DNA from: Streptomyces iconiensis
GTDB lineage: Bacteria > Actinomycetota > Actinomycetes > Streptomycetales > Streptomycetaceae
DNA: 64,000 nucleotides
Direction of reading: 5' to 3'
Assembly: GCF_028657195.3 (NCBI RefSeq)
Contig: NZ_JANCPR020000005.1
Location: 186,001-250,000 of the forward strand
Shown here: in pieces, positions 26,028 to 34,578 of the stretch
Layout: every line of letters begins with the position of its first letter
How positions within the stretch are numbered: the stretch's first letter is position 1
Translations under genes and position numbers: made by a program
Notes under the pieces: generated by a model
The model's database searches: none
The model's input: only the letters and a program-made list of their open reading frames with translations
What the model was told of the DNA's origin: nothing

Positions 26028-26076
26028 GGCTCAGCGTGAGCGGGGCCTCATCGAGAACACACAGGGAGCAACCGGA

Positions 26077-27159
26077 ATGGGTTCGGTTCGCGTAGCCATC
26101 GCCGGCGTGGGCAACTGCGCCGCATCGCTGGTCCAGGGCGTCGAGTACTACAAGGACGCCGACCCGGACGCCAGAGTGCCGGGTCTGATGCACGTCCAGT
26201 TCGGTGACTATCACGTGCGCGACATCGAGTTCGTCGCCGCCTTCGACGTCGACGGCAAGAAGGTCGGCCTCGATCTCTCGGACGCCATCGGCGCCAGCGA
26301 GAACAACACCATCAAGATCGCCGACGTGCCGCCCGTCGGTGTCTCCGTCCAGCGGGGCCACACCTACGACGGCCTCGGCAAGTACTACCGCGAGACCATC
26401 GAGGAGTCCGACGCGGCGCCCGTGGACGTCGTCAAGGCGCTCAAGGACGCGCAGGCCGACGTCCTCGTCTGCTACCTGCCCGTCGGCTCCCAGTCCGCCG
26501 TCGAGTTCTACGCGCAGTGCGCCATCGACGCGGGCGTCGGCTTCGTCAACGCGCTGCCCGTCTTCATCGCGGGCACCAAGGAGTGGGCCGACAAGTTCAC
26601 CGAGGCCGGTGTGCCGATCATCGGTGACGACATCAAGTCCCAGGTGGGCGCGACCATCACGCACCGTGTGATGGCCAAGCTCTTCGAGGACCGCGGCGTC
26701 ATCCTGGACCGCACGATGCAGCTCAACGTCGGCGGCAACATGGACTTCAAGAACATGCTGGAGCGCGAGCGGCTGGAGTCGAAGAAGATCTCCAAGACGC
26801 AGGCCGTCACCTCGCAGATCCGCGACCGCGACATGGGCGCCGACAACGTGCACATCGGCCCCTCCGACTTCGTCGCGTGGCTCGACGACCGCAAGTGGGC
26901 GTATGTCCGCCTGGAGGGACGCGCGTTCGGCGACGTGCCGCTCAGCCTTGAGTACAAGCTGGAGGTCTGGGACTCCCCGAACTCCGCCGGCGTCATCATC
27001 GACGCGCTGCGCGCCGCGAAGATCGCCAAGGACCGCGGCATCGGCGGCCCGATCCTCTCGGCCTCCTCGTACTTCATGAAGTCCCCGCCCGTGCAGTTCT
27101 ACGACGACGAGGCGCGGCAGAACGTGCAGGACTTCATCGAGGGCAAGGACGTCGTCTGA
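26077..27159 (+). CDS. ino1: Inositol-3-phosphate synthase (actinobacterial type)
   Basis: A 360-residue NAD-dependent enzyme that converts glucose-6-phosphate to myo-inositol-phosphate, the precursor of mycothiol and phosphatidylinositol in actinomycetes. The N-terminal Rossmann motif is [12 protein letters not shown]. Conserved catalytic-domain segments are [28 protein letters not shown] and [13 protein letters not shown]. The ATG at 26077 has an AGGGAGCAACCGG ribosome-binding site; the frame is open far upstream into padR, but the family starts here ([10 protein letters not shown]). Confidence 0.96.
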   Translation: MGSVRVAIAGVGNCAASLVQGVEYYKDADPDARVPGLMHVQFGDYHVRDIEFVAAFDVDGKKVGLDLSDAIGASENNTIKIADVPPVGVSVQRGHTYDGLGKYYRETIEESDAAPVDVVKALKDAQADVLVCYLPVGSQSAVEFYAQCAIDAGVGFVNALPVFIAGTKEWADKFTEAGVPIIGDDIKSQVGATITHRVMAKLFEDRGVILDRTMQLNVGGNMDFKNMLERERLESKKISKTQAVTSQIRDRDMGADNVHIGPSDFVAWLDDRKWAYVRLEGRAFGDVPLSLEYKLEVWDSPNSAGVIIDALRAAKIAKDRGIGGPILSASSYFMKSPPVQFYDDEARQNVQDFIEGKDVV

Positions 27160-27225
27160 GCGGTGCGATGAGCCGGAGTCGTCGGCGCTGAAGCCGACGG
27201 CGGTGCTGGAGGCGCTGAAGGCGAA

Positions 27226-27268
27226 GAAGGGGCCCGGGAGACGTGGTGACGTCCTCCCGGGCCCCTTC
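27226..27268. terminator. Bidirectional terminator after ino1
   Basis: The 15-base arms GAAGGGGCCCGGGAG and CTCCCGGGCCCCTTC are exactly complementary, with a 13-base loop that itself has a short ACGT/ACGT pairing. It lies between the convergent ino1 and alanine-racemase-like genes. Confidence 0.9.
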
Positions 27269-27361
27269 GCCGTGTGCTGCGGCCCGGTGCCCGTCCAGTG
27301 CGCTTGTGCGTCAGGTGCTGCGCGTTTCAGGGCGCTGTGCGGGCGTACGCGGGCTGTGTGC

Positions 27362-28393
27362 TCAGCGGTCGACCGTGCGGTCCACCATCGTCGTCGTATG
27401 GCGCAGGCTGGCCGTCAGTTCCTCGCCCACCTTCGGCTCGGGCGAGTCCGAGGGGACGAAGAGGATGGAGACCTGCATGTGCGGCGGCTCGGCGAACCAG
27501 CGCTGCTTGCCCGCCCAGGTGAACGGCGACAGGTTGCGGTTCACCGTGGCCAGGCCCGCACGGGCCACGCCCTTGGCGCGGGACGTCATGCCGTGCAGCG
27601 CCTTGGGCGACTCCAGGCCGACACCGTGCGAGGTACCGCCCGCGACCACCACCAGCCAGCCGTCACCCGCCGCCTTCGCCTGCCGGTAGCCGAAGCGCTC
27701 GCCCTTGGCGATCCGGGTCACGTCCAGGATGGCGCCCCGGTACTCGGTCGCCTCGTGGTCGCCCAGCCACAGCCGGGTGCCGATCCTGGCGCGGAAGTTG
27801 GTCTGCGGGAACTGCTGCTGGAGGATCGCGAACTCGTCCGGCTTCAGATGGCTGACGAACATCGTCTCCAGCGGCAGGCGTGCCGTGCGCAGCCTGTCCA
27901 TCCAGCCGATGACCTCTTCCACCGCATCCGAGCCGTCGGCGCGGTCCAGCGGCAGGTGGATCGCGAAGCCTTCCAGGCGTACCTCGTCGATCGCGGCGTG
28001 CAGCCGCGGCAGGTCGGCCTCGGTGACGCCGTGCCGCTTCATGCTGCTCATCACCTCGATGACGACGCGGGCGCCGCGCATCAGGCCCACGCCCTCCACC
28101 GAGGAGACGGAACGGATCGCGCGGTCGGGCAGCGGAACGGGCTCCTCGTCCTTGCGGAACGGGGTCAGCACCAGCAGGTCGCCGCCGAACAGGTCCTTGG
28201 TCCTGGCGGCCTCGTAGGTGGTGCCGACGGCCAGCACATCAGCCCCGAACCGGGTGGCCTCGTCGGCCAGGCGTTCGTGACCGAACCCGTAGCCGTTGCC
28301 TTTGCAGACCGGGACGATCCCCGGGAACTGCTGGATCAGCGACTGCTGGTGCGCCCGCCAGCGATCGGTGTCGACGTATAGGGAGAGCGCCAT
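27362..28393 (-). CDS. Alanine-racemase-like PLP protein, femX-linked
   Basis: A 343-residue protein with the N-terminal TIM-barrel of alanine racemases. The PLP-binding lysine segment is VPVCKGNGYGFGH (Lys31, compared with the family's VVKADAYGHG), and RIGTRLWLGD matches the usual IRPG-type phosphate-binding region in position. The classical C-terminal domain with the catalytic tyrosine is much shortened, so racemase activity is uncertain. It follows femX on the same strand with an 87-base gap, which suggests a role in peptidoglycan precursor metabolism. It is distinct from the housekeeping alr. Confidence 0.75.
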   Translation of the reverse strand: MALSLYVDTDRWRAHQQSLIQQFPGIVPVCKGNGYGFGHERLADEATRFGADVLAVGTTYEAARTKDLFGGDLLVLTPFRKDEEPVPLPDRAIRSVSSVEGVGLMRGARVVIEVMSSMKRHGVTEADLPRLHAAIDEVRLEGFAIHLPLDRADGSDAVEEVIGWMDRLRTARLPLETMFVSHLKPDEFAILQQQFPQTNFRARIGTRLWLGDHEATEYRGAILDVTRIAKGERFGYRQAKAAGDGWLVVVAGGTSHGVGLESPKALHGMTSRAKGVARAGLATVNRNLSPFTWAGKQRWFAEPPHMQVSILFVPSDSPEPKVGEELTASLRHTTTMVDRTVDR

Positions 28394-28480
28394 GGCCGGT
28401 AGGGCACCTTTCTGGGATCGGGTGGAGGTCCGGGTCGAGTGTGGAGGTCAGGGGGCAAGGGGCGGTGGTGCGGTCGTGCG

Positions 28481-29611
28481 TCAGCGCCGTGACATGTAGA
28501 TGTCGAGCGCCTTGTGCAGCAGCTTGTTGAGCGGGAAGTCCCACTCGCCGAGGTACTCGGCCGCCTGCCCTCCGGTGCCGACCTTGAACTGGATCAGGCC
28601 GAAGAGATGGTCGGTCTCGTCCAGCGAGTCGCTGATGCCCCGCAGGTCGTACACGCTCGCACCCAGCGCGTACGCGTCCTGCAGCATCCGCCACTGCATC
28701 GCGTTCGAGGGCCGCACCTCACGCTTGTGATTCGCCGAGGCACCGTACGAGTACCACACGTGACCGCCGACGATCAGCATCGTCGCAGCCGAGATGCGCT
28801 CGCCCTCGTGCTCGGCGAAGTACAGCCGCATGCGGTTGGGGTCCTCGGAGTTCAGGACGTTCCACATCCGCTGGAAGTACGCCTTGGGGCGCGGGCGGAA
28901 CTTGTCGCGCTCCGCGGTGATCTCGTAGAGCCGCTGCCATTCATCCAGGTCGTACGGGTTCGCCATGTTGCCCTGGACGACCTGTACACCGGCCTTGTCG
29001 GCCTTCTTGATGTTGCGGCGCCACAGCTGGTTGAAGCCCTTGTGCACGTCCTCAAGGGACCGGCCCTCCAGCGGCACCTGATAGACGTAGCGCGGCTGTA
29101 CGTCCCCGAAGCCGGCGCCGCCGTCCTCGCCCTGCTGCCAGCCCATACGGCGCAGCCGGTCGGCGACCTCGAAGGCGCGCGGCTCGATGTGCGTGGCCTC
29201 CACATCGCGCAGGCGCTTGACGTCCTGGTCCTGGATGCCCTTCTTGATCGCGGCAGCGTCCCAGCGCCGGATGACCACGGGCGGGCCCATCTTCACCGAG
29301 AAGGCGCCCTGCTGCTTCAGGTGCGCCAGCATCGGCTTGAGCCAGTCCTCCAGGTTCGGGGAGTACCAGTTGATGACCGGTCCCTCGGGGAGGTACGCCA
29401 AGTAGCGCTTGACCTTGGGGAGCTGGCGGTAGAGCACCAGTCCGACCCCGACCATCTCCCCGGTCCGCTCGTCGAACCAGCCCAGGTTCTCCGCCCGCCA
29501 TTCGTTCTTGACGTCCGCCCACGCGGGCACCTGACAGTGGCTGGCCGAGGGCAGGGTCTGGACATACGCCAGATGCTGCTCTCGGCTGATGGTCCTCAGG
29601 GTCAGGCTCAT
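28481..29611 (-). CDS. femX: FemX-type lipid II:glycine glycyltransferase
   Basis: A 376-residue FemABX-family aminoacyltransferase with two GNAT-like folds and an inserted basic segment (GFNQLWRRNIKKADKAGVQV). The conserved SYGASANHKREVRPSNAMQWRMLQDA and YDLRGI are visible. It uses glycyl-tRNA to add the first glycine to the LL-diaminopimelate of lipid II, making the Gly bridge of Streptomyces peptidoglycan. The ATG at 29611 (MSLTLRTISREQ) is preceded by GGAGGAG; a longer frame upstream is not conserved-looking. In S. coelicolor the homologue is an essential gene at the same locus. Confidence 0.9.
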   Translation of the reverse strand: MSLTLRTISREQHLAYVQTLPSASHCQVPAWADVKNEWRAENLGWFDERTGEMVGVGLVLYRQLPKVKRYLAYLPEGPVINWYSPNLEDWLKPMLAHLKQQGAFSVKMGPPVVIRRWDAAAIKKGIQDQDVKRLRDVEATHIEPRAFEVADRLRRMGWQQGEDGGAGFGDVQPRYVYQVPLEGRSLEDVHKGFNQLWRRNIKKADKAGVQVVQGNMANPYDLDEWQRLYEITAERDKFRPRPKAYFQRMWNVLNSEDPNRMRLYFAEHEGERISAATMLIVGGHVWYSYGASANHKREVRPSNAMQWRMLQDAYALGASVYDLRGISDSLDETDHLFGLIQFKVGTGGQAAEYLGEWDFPLNKLLHKALDIYMSRR

Positions 29612-29889
29612 TGCGGGACGCTCCTCCGGCGAACTGAGTAATGCTCGCCGGAAGCCTACTGTGCCCCGCAAAACCCCGTTCGGCCCAGGGCGTGGCGCGT
29701 TCGCCGGGCAGGCGCTTGCGTTTCCCCGGCGCGGGGCCGGATGTTCCCCCGGGGCGGGGCTTTCGCCGGTGCTTCGCTTTGCCGGTGCTTCGTGTGACCG
29801 TCCGGGCCGGTGTTCGGTGCGTCAGCTGTGGGCGGGGTTGCGTGCGACCGCCCGGCCGCCGGTGTTCCGCGCGGTCGGGCGGTCGGTGG

Positions 29890-30189
29890 CTACGGGAGCA
29901 GGCCGCCGTGCGCGATGCCCAGGTAGAAGCCGACGGCCGCCGCGCCGAGCCCGATGATCGTGACGAACCGCTCACCCGTGGTCGCGGAGATCATCTGTCC
30001 CCAGGCTCCGGTGAGGATGCCCGCGAGCCCTGCCCAGGAGCTGAGCAGGTGCAGGTCGGTCCAGATCGACGAGATGGCCGCCAGGGCTCCCAGCAGCATC
30101 GTCACGGCCGCGAACGAATTCTCGACGGGGTGGGGCTTGCCGTCCGTGTTGAGGAAGGAGAGGGGATGACGTCCTGCTACCTGTGCCAT
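29890..30189 (-). CDS. Small conserved membrane protein
   Basis: A 99-residue protein with three predicted membrane helices (FAAVTMLLGALAAISSIW, SWAGLAGILTGAWGQMI, FVTIIGLGAAAVGFYLGIA) and a short cytoplasmic head. A good AGGAGGT site precedes the ATG. It is divergent from rpsF and I recall it as conserved at this position in Streptomyces. No function is known. The 278-base gap to femX holds only a short direct repeat (CCGGTGCTTCG twice). Confidence 0.75.
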   Translation of the reverse strand: MAQVAGRHPLSFLNTDGKPHPVENSFAAVTMLLGALAAISSIWTDLHLLSSWAGLAGILTGAWGQMISATTGERFVTIIGLGAAAVGFYLGIAHGGLLP

Positions 30190-30288
30190 GCGGGACCTCC
30201 TGATAGAGCGCGGCCTGGCAGAACGCGGCGCGAACTGTAAGGCCGCTCACACCCGAGGTGTCCAGATTGCGCCGGGATCACCCCGGAT

Positions 30289-30318
30289 TTCAACCGGAAG
30301 GCGCGAGGCGGGTACTCT
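30289..30318 (+). promoter_or_regulatory. Probable promoter of the rpsF-ssb-rpsR-rplI operon
   Basis: TTCAAC (30289-30294) and TACTCT (30313-30318), 18 bases apart, fit a vegetative Streptomyces promoter about 110 bases before rpsF. This would give a leader of about 110 bases, long enough for S6-S18 autoregulation, but I cannot define a binding structure. Confidence 0.45.
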
Positions 30319-30437
30319 GGTCGGTCTGCGCCGTCACAGTGAACCGGTACCCGGGACACCCGAGGCGCGGAAACGCATCACGACCCTCCTGCCACGGAAC
30401 GACCGTGGCCGCTGAGTCCAAAGGAGGTGGGTTCCAC

Positions 30438-30728
30438 ATGCGTCACTACGAGGTGATGGTCATCCTCGACCCCGATCTGGAGGAGCGCGCAGTCTCCCCC
30501 CTGATCGAGAACTTCCTTTCCGTGGTCCGCGAGGGCGACGGCAAGGTCGAGAAGGTCGACACCTGGGGCCGTCGTCGTCTCTCTTACGAGATCAACAAGA
30601 AGCCCGAGGGCATCTACTCGGTCATCGACCTCCAGGCCGAGCCTGCTGTGGTCAAGGAACTCGACCGCCAGATGAACCTGAACGAGTCCGTCCTGCGGAC
30701 CAAGGTCCTCCGTCCCTCGACCCACTGA
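30438..30728 (+). CDS. rpsF: 30S ribosomal protein S6
   Basis: A 96-residue S6 with the standard start [16 protein letters not shown] and the conserved [19 protein letters not shown]. It binds 16S rRNA in the platform together with S18, encoded two genes later. A very strong AAGGAGGTGG site lies 9 bases before the ATG. It is the first gene of the rpsF-ssb-rpsR-rplI operon. Confidence 0.98.
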   Translation: MRHYEVMVILDPDLEERAVSPLIENFLSVVREGDGKVEKVDTWGRRRLSYEINKKPEGIYSVIDLQAEPAVVKELDRQMNLNESVLRTKVLRPSTH

Positions 30729-30830
30729 GGACGAGCCCCTCCCAGGGCTCCCCTCGCAGGGAACAGGGAACCGAGTAGCAGCACACCAAGCACCACAGCA
30801 GCCAGCAGCACCCCGCCGAGAGGTTCACCC

Positions 30831-31430
30831 ATGGCAGGCGAGACCGTCATCACGGTCGTCGGCAATCTCGTCGACGACCCCGAGCTGCGCTTCACCCCTT
30901 CCGGTGCGGCGGTCGCGAAGTTCCGCGTCGCGTCCACTCCGCGCACCTTCGACCGGCAGACCAACGAGTGGAAGGACGGCGAAAGCCTGTTCCTGACCTG
31001 CTCGGTCTGGCGGCAGGCAGCGGAGAACGTTGCCGAGTCCCTCACCAAGGGCACGCGCGTCATCGTGCAGGGCCGCCTCAAGCAGCGCTCGTACGAGGAC
31101 CGCGAGGGCATCAAGCGCACGGTCTACGAGCTGGACGTCGACGAGGTCGGCGCCAGCCTCCGTAACGCGACGGCCAAGGTCACCAAGACCGCAGGCCGTA
31201 GCGGTCAGGGTGGCGGCTTCGGCGGCGGTGGCGGTGGCGGCGGCGGCCAGGGTGGCGGCGGCTGGGGCGGCGGCCCCGGCGGCGGTCAGCAGGGCGGCGG
31301 CGCACCCGCGGGCGACCCGTGGGCCACGGGCGCTCCGGCCGGAGGCGGCCAGGGTGGCGGTGGCGGCGGCTGGGGCGGCGGCTCCAGCGGTGGCAGCGGT
31401 GGTGGCTACTCGGACGAGCCGCCCTTCTAG
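30831..31430 (+). CDS. ssb: Single-stranded DNA-binding protein
   Basis: A 199-residue SSB with an N-terminal OB fold (residues 1-115, [20 protein letters not shown]). A long Gly/Gln-rich linker is encoded by GGCGGC-type repeats ([16 protein letters not shown]). The acidic tip SDEPPF recruits replication and repair partners. The position between rpsF and rpsR marks the essential housekeeping copy of Streptomyces. Confidence 0.97.
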   Translation: MAGETVITVVGNLVDDPELRFTPSGAAVAKFRVASTPRTFDRQTNEWKDGESLFLTCSVWRQAAENVAESLTKGTRVIVQGRLKQRSYEDREGIKRTVYELDVDEVGASLRNATAKVTKTAGRSGQGGGFGGGGGGGGGQGGGGWGGGPGGGQQGGGAPAGDPWATGAPAGGGQGGGGGGWGGGSSGGSGGGYSDEPPF

Positions 31431-31592
31431 ACCCCTCGCGGGTCTGGTCCCTCGGGCCTGGTCCCTCGGGTCTGTGTCCCCGGCTCTGTGTCCGGCCAGT
31501 TTTTTGGTCCGGGCCTCGGCCTCGGTCCAGTCCCTGCGGGGCTGTAAGGCGCTCGTAAGCCACACACTTCTTGGAATCATTGGAGAGAGAGA

Positions 31593-31829
31593 ATGGCGAA
31601 GCCGCCTGCTCGCAAGCCGAAGAAAAAGGTTTGCGTGTTCTGCAAGGAGAAGATCTCCTACGTCGACTACAAGGACACGAACCTGCTGCGGAAGTTCATT
31701 TCCGACCGCGGCAAGATCCGTGCCCGCCGGGTCACCGGCAACTGCACCCAGCACCAGCGTGACGTCGCCACGGCCGTGAAGAACAGCCGTGAGATGGCGC
31801 TGCTGCCCTACACCTCGACCGCGCGCTAA
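31593..31829 (+). CDS. rpsR: 30S ribosomal protein S18
   Basis: A 78-residue S18 with the conserved [17 protein letters not shown] and [15 protein letters not shown]. It carries a CVFC pair near the N-terminus and CTQH later, so it looks like the zinc-binding (C+) form that actinomycetes keep beside a zinc-free paralogue. It sits 163 bases after ssb; a T6 run (31501-31506) in that gap may be a weak attenuator. Confidence 0.96.
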   Translation: MAKPPARKPKKKVCVFCKEKISYVDYKDTNLLRKFISDRGKIRARRVTGNCTQHQRDVATAVKNSREMALLPYTSTAR

Positions 31830-31846
31830 GGAAGGGTGACCGAATC

Positions 31847-32293
31847 ATGAAGATCATCCTGACCAACGAGGTCTCCGGCCTCGGTGCCGCCGGCGATGTT
31901 GTCGAGGTCCGCGACGGGTACGCCCGTAACTACCTGGTCCCGCGCGGTTTCGCGATCCGCTGGACCAAGGGTGGCGAGAAGGACGTCGAGCAGATTCGCC
32001 GCGCTCGCAAGATTCGCGAGATCGCGACGATCGAGCAGGCCAATGAGGTCAAGGGCCGGCTTGAGGGTCTGCGCGTCGGCCTCACTGTCCGCGCTGGTGA
32101 CCAGGGCCGTCTGTTCGGCTCTGTGACCCCTGCGGATATCGCTGACGCGATCAAGGCGTCCGGCGGTCCCGATGTGGACAAGCGGCGCATTGAGCTGGGC
32201 TCGCCCATCAAGTCGCTGGGTGCGCACCAGGTTTCGGTGCGGTTGCATGCCGATGTTGATGCGAAGGTTGATGTTGAGGTTGCTGCGGCCTGA
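31847..32293 (+). CDS. rplI: 50S ribosomal protein L9
   Basis: A 148-residue L9 of normal length. The N-terminal globular domain ([34 protein letters not shown]) is linked by a long helix to the C-terminal domain ([16 protein letters not shown]). It binds 23S rRNA near the L1 stalk. It lies 17 bases after rpsR and is last in the operon. Confidence 0.97.
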   Translation: MKIILTNEVSGLGAAGDVVEVRDGYARNYLVPRGFAIRWTKGGEKDVEQIRRARKIREIATIEQANEVKGRLEGLRVGLTVRAGDQGRLFGSVTPADIADAIKASGGPDVDKRRIELGSPIKSLGAHQVSVRLHADVDAKVDVEVAAA

Positions 32294-32326
32294 GGCTGCG
32301 GTGGCTTTGTGTCGCCTTGTGTTGTG

Positions 32327-32361
32327 ATGAGGGTCGTACCCGTTTCGGGTACGGCCCTCAT
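32327..32361 (+). terminator. Terminator of the rpsF-rplI operon
   Basis: A 16-base stem (ATGAGGGTCGTACCCG with its complement, one G-U pair) closes on a three-base loop 33 bases after the rplI stop, and a short T-rich stretch follows. Confidence 0.88.
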
Positions 32362-32793
32362 TTGCGTGCCTGCCCTGCGCCTGTTGGGGCTTCGCCCCTT
32401 GTCCCCTGTTGTGGTTCCTGTGGGTTGAAGCCCGTTCCCGTTACTGATGGGGCTTCGCCCCTTTCCCCGTTGGCCTCGCCGGCCGGGCGTCGGGGGGCTC
32501 CGCCCCCCGGCAATCCCCCCGCCAAAAGGGGCTTCGCCCCCTCTGGACTCCCCCGCCCGTATCGGGACCAGCCCTGAAATAAAGCCCGTCCGGCAATTGA
32601 GGACGAGCGCGAGCGAGCTTGAACAGGAAGGGGCACCAGGGGTGGCCGAGACGACCGCTCTGGGTCGCCCCTGACCGGGGGATACGGGGGCATTCCCCCT
32701 GTGAGTGGGGGCACCTCCCGGACGAAGTCTGGGGGAGGTGAAAGGGCGGGGCAGGGGAAAAAACAGAGCTGCGGGGCCCGGGGTCGGGGCGCT
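32362..32793. repeat. Intergenic region of stacked short hairpins and a dispersed Streptomyces repeat
   Basis: This 432-base gap contains no gene. It has four GGGGCTTCGCCCC-type minihairpins (near 32388, 32450, 32496, 32527). At about 32578-32612 is a copy of the element GTCCGGCAATTGAGGAC, which I recall as dispersed in Streptomyces genomes. A final hairpin CACCTCCC / GGGAGGTG (32712-32740) follows. The minihairpins are probably accumulated repeats; the last hairpin, 54 bases beyond the MATE stop, is a likely terminator for that gene. Confidence 0.7.
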
Positions 32794-34137
32794 CTAGGGG
32801 CGGACTGCGCCGGTTATGAGCCAGTGGCCGGAGCGGGTTCGTAGGGCGAGGGTGAGGAGGCGGACGGTCATCATGAGGCCCGCGATGGTCCACCACAGGG
32901 TGGTCAGGCCGCCGCCGAAGGTGGGGACCAGGAGGGCTGCGGGGGCGAAGACCGCGAGGGTGATGAGCATGGCGCCGGCCAGGTAGGGGCCGTCGCCGGC
33001 TCCCATCAGGACGCCGTCCAGGACGAAGACCACGCCGGCTATGGGCTGGGTCAGGGCGATGACCAGCAGGACGGGCGTGAGGTGGTCGATGACGGAGGAG
33101 TCCGAGGTGAAGAGGGGCATGAAGAGGGGGCGTACGAGCGCTACCAGGGCCCCTAGGACGACCCCGGAGACGATGCCCCAGAGCACCATGCGGCGGCAGG
33201 CGGCGCGGGCGCCCTCTTTGTCGGACGCGCCCAGGTAGCGGCCGATGATGGCCTGGCCTGCTATGGCGATGGCGTCCAGTGCGAAGGCCAGGAGGGACCA
33301 GAGGGTCAGGGCGATCTGGTGTGCTGCTATGTCCGCGTCTCCGAGGCGGGCTGCTACCGCGGTGGCGATCATGAGGACGGCGCGCAGGGAGAGGGTGCGG
33401 ATGAGCAGGGGTATGCCTGCCTTTCCGCTGGCCCGTATCCCGGCTAGGTCGGGGCGCAGGGAGGCGCCGTGTTTGCGGGCGCCCCGTACGACGACGGTGA
33501 GGTAGACCGCCGCCATGGCCCACTGGGCGATGACGGTGCCCCAGGCGGAGCCCGCGATGCCGAGGCCGGCGCCGTAGACCAGAAGTACGTTGAGTGCGCC
33601 GTTGGCGGTGAAGCCGCCGACCGCTACGTAGAGCGGGGTTTTGGTGTCCTGGAGACCACGGAGGACGCCGGTCGCCGCGAGGACGATGAGCATGGCGGGG
33701 ATGCCCAGCGCGCTGATGCGCAGATAGGTGATGCCGTAGGGCGCTGCTGTGGGGGAGGCGCCGAAGAGGTCGAGGAGCCAGGGTGCCGTGGGCAGGACGG
33801 CGGCGATGACGAGGCCGCCGAGGAGCAGGGCGAGCCAGATGCCGTCCATGCCCTGGCGCAGCGCGGCGGGCAGGTCGTCGGCGCCGAGGCGGCGGGCGAC
33901 GGCGGCCGTGGTGGCGTAGGCGAGGAAGACGAAGATGTTGACGCCGGTCTGGAGCAGCGCGGCGGCGACGCCGAGTCCGGCGAGCTGTGGGGTGCCGAGG
34001 TGGCCGACGATGGCGCTGTCGACCATGACGAAAAGGGGCTCCGCGACGAGCGCGCCGAAGGCGGGGAGAGCGAGCGCGATGATCTCACGGTCATGGCGGC
34101 GCATCGTGGCGCGCGACGTCGGGGAGGGCGGGATCAT
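32794..34137 (-). CDS. MATE-family (DinF-like) efflux protein
   Basis: A 447-residue, 12-helix MATE exporter that uses an ion gradient to expel drugs or other small molecules. Typical segments are LALPAFGALVAEPLFVMVDSAIVGHLGT at the N-terminus and ALDAIAIAGQAIIGRYLGA in the second half. ATG 34137 (MIPPSPTSRA) was chosen; the frame remains open to 34269 but the extra residues are not family-like, and ATG 34104 (MRRHDREI) is also possible. It is divergent from dnaB. Confidence 0.88.
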   Translation of the reverse strand: MIPPSPTSRATMRRHDREIIALALPAFGALVAEPLFVMVDSAIVGHLGTPQLAGLGVAAALLQTGVNIFVFLAYATTAAVARRLGADDLPAALRQGMDGIWLALLLGGLVIAAVLPTAPWLLDLFGASPTAAPYGITYLRISALGIPAMLIVLAATGVLRGLQDTKTPLYVAVGGFTANGALNVLLVYGAGLGIAGSAWGTVIAQWAMAAVYLTVVVRGARKHGASLRPDLAGIRASGKAGIPLLIRTLSLRAVLMIATAVAARLGDADIAAHQIALTLWSLLAFALDAIAIAGQAIIGRYLGASDKEGARAACRRMVLWGIVSGVVLGALVALVRPLFMPLFTSDSSVIDHLTPVLLVIALTQPIAGVVFVLDGVLMGAGDGPYLAGAMLITLAVFAPAALLVPTFGGGLTTLWWTIAGLMMTVRLLTLALRTRSGHWLITGAVRP

Positions 34138-34324
34138 AGGTTCGATCCAAACATCCACAGGTAATGAGCGCAACCGGGTATGGACGCTTACTTGACCGTG
34201 TACGGCAGAGGGTCTGAGCACCCTCTGTGACCCTGTCGTGGACAGACTTCCGAAGTTTTTTCCCCGCACAGCCGGTGGACGGCGAAAGCACAGGTCAGAG
34301 TGGGTGCGGAGGAGGGTGTCTCAA

Positions 34325-34416
34325 GTAATCCACAGCACTGTCCCCCGACTCGTGCACAGCTTTCGGCGGCTTCTCCACAGGTTGGGAACCTCTGTCCACA
34401 CCACCCTGTGGATTAC
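34325..34416. promoter_or_regulatory. DnaA-box-like cluster upstream of dnaB
   Basis: Two near-matches to the Streptomyces DnaA box TTGTCCACA lie close together: TTCTCCACA (34371-34379) and CTGTCCACA (34392-34400). They are framed by an 11-base inverted repeat, GTAATCCACAG (34325-34335) and CTGTGGATTAC (34406-34416), which itself contains TAATCCACA twice. DnaA control of dnaB transcription is the obvious idea. The rest of the 441-base gap between the MATE and dnaB starts shows only an isolated T6 run at 34256. Confidence 0.5.
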
Positions 34417-34578
34417 GTGATTGGCTGAACCGTCCGGCAGCCCTACCGTAGAGCAGCGCCTGCCCCCCGTTTCTCGCATCTTCACTGTCGCACCGACGCG
34501 CCGTAACCGGAGCCAGGGCGACTTATTTGTCAGAGCAGTGCCGTAAGACTGTGCCGTACGACGGGAGGAGGTGGCGGG

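Noticed and set aside
31501..31506. Intrinsic terminator between ssb and rpsR (T6 run)
   Set aside because: No stable stem directly precedes the T-run, and rpsR must be transcribed through it or from a nearby promoter; at most a weak attenuator.
34325..34416. Origin of replication
   Set aside because: Only two good DnaA-box-like sequences occur. Streptomyces oriC has many boxes between dnaA and dnaN, which lie beyond the left edge given the yidC-jag-rsmG order.
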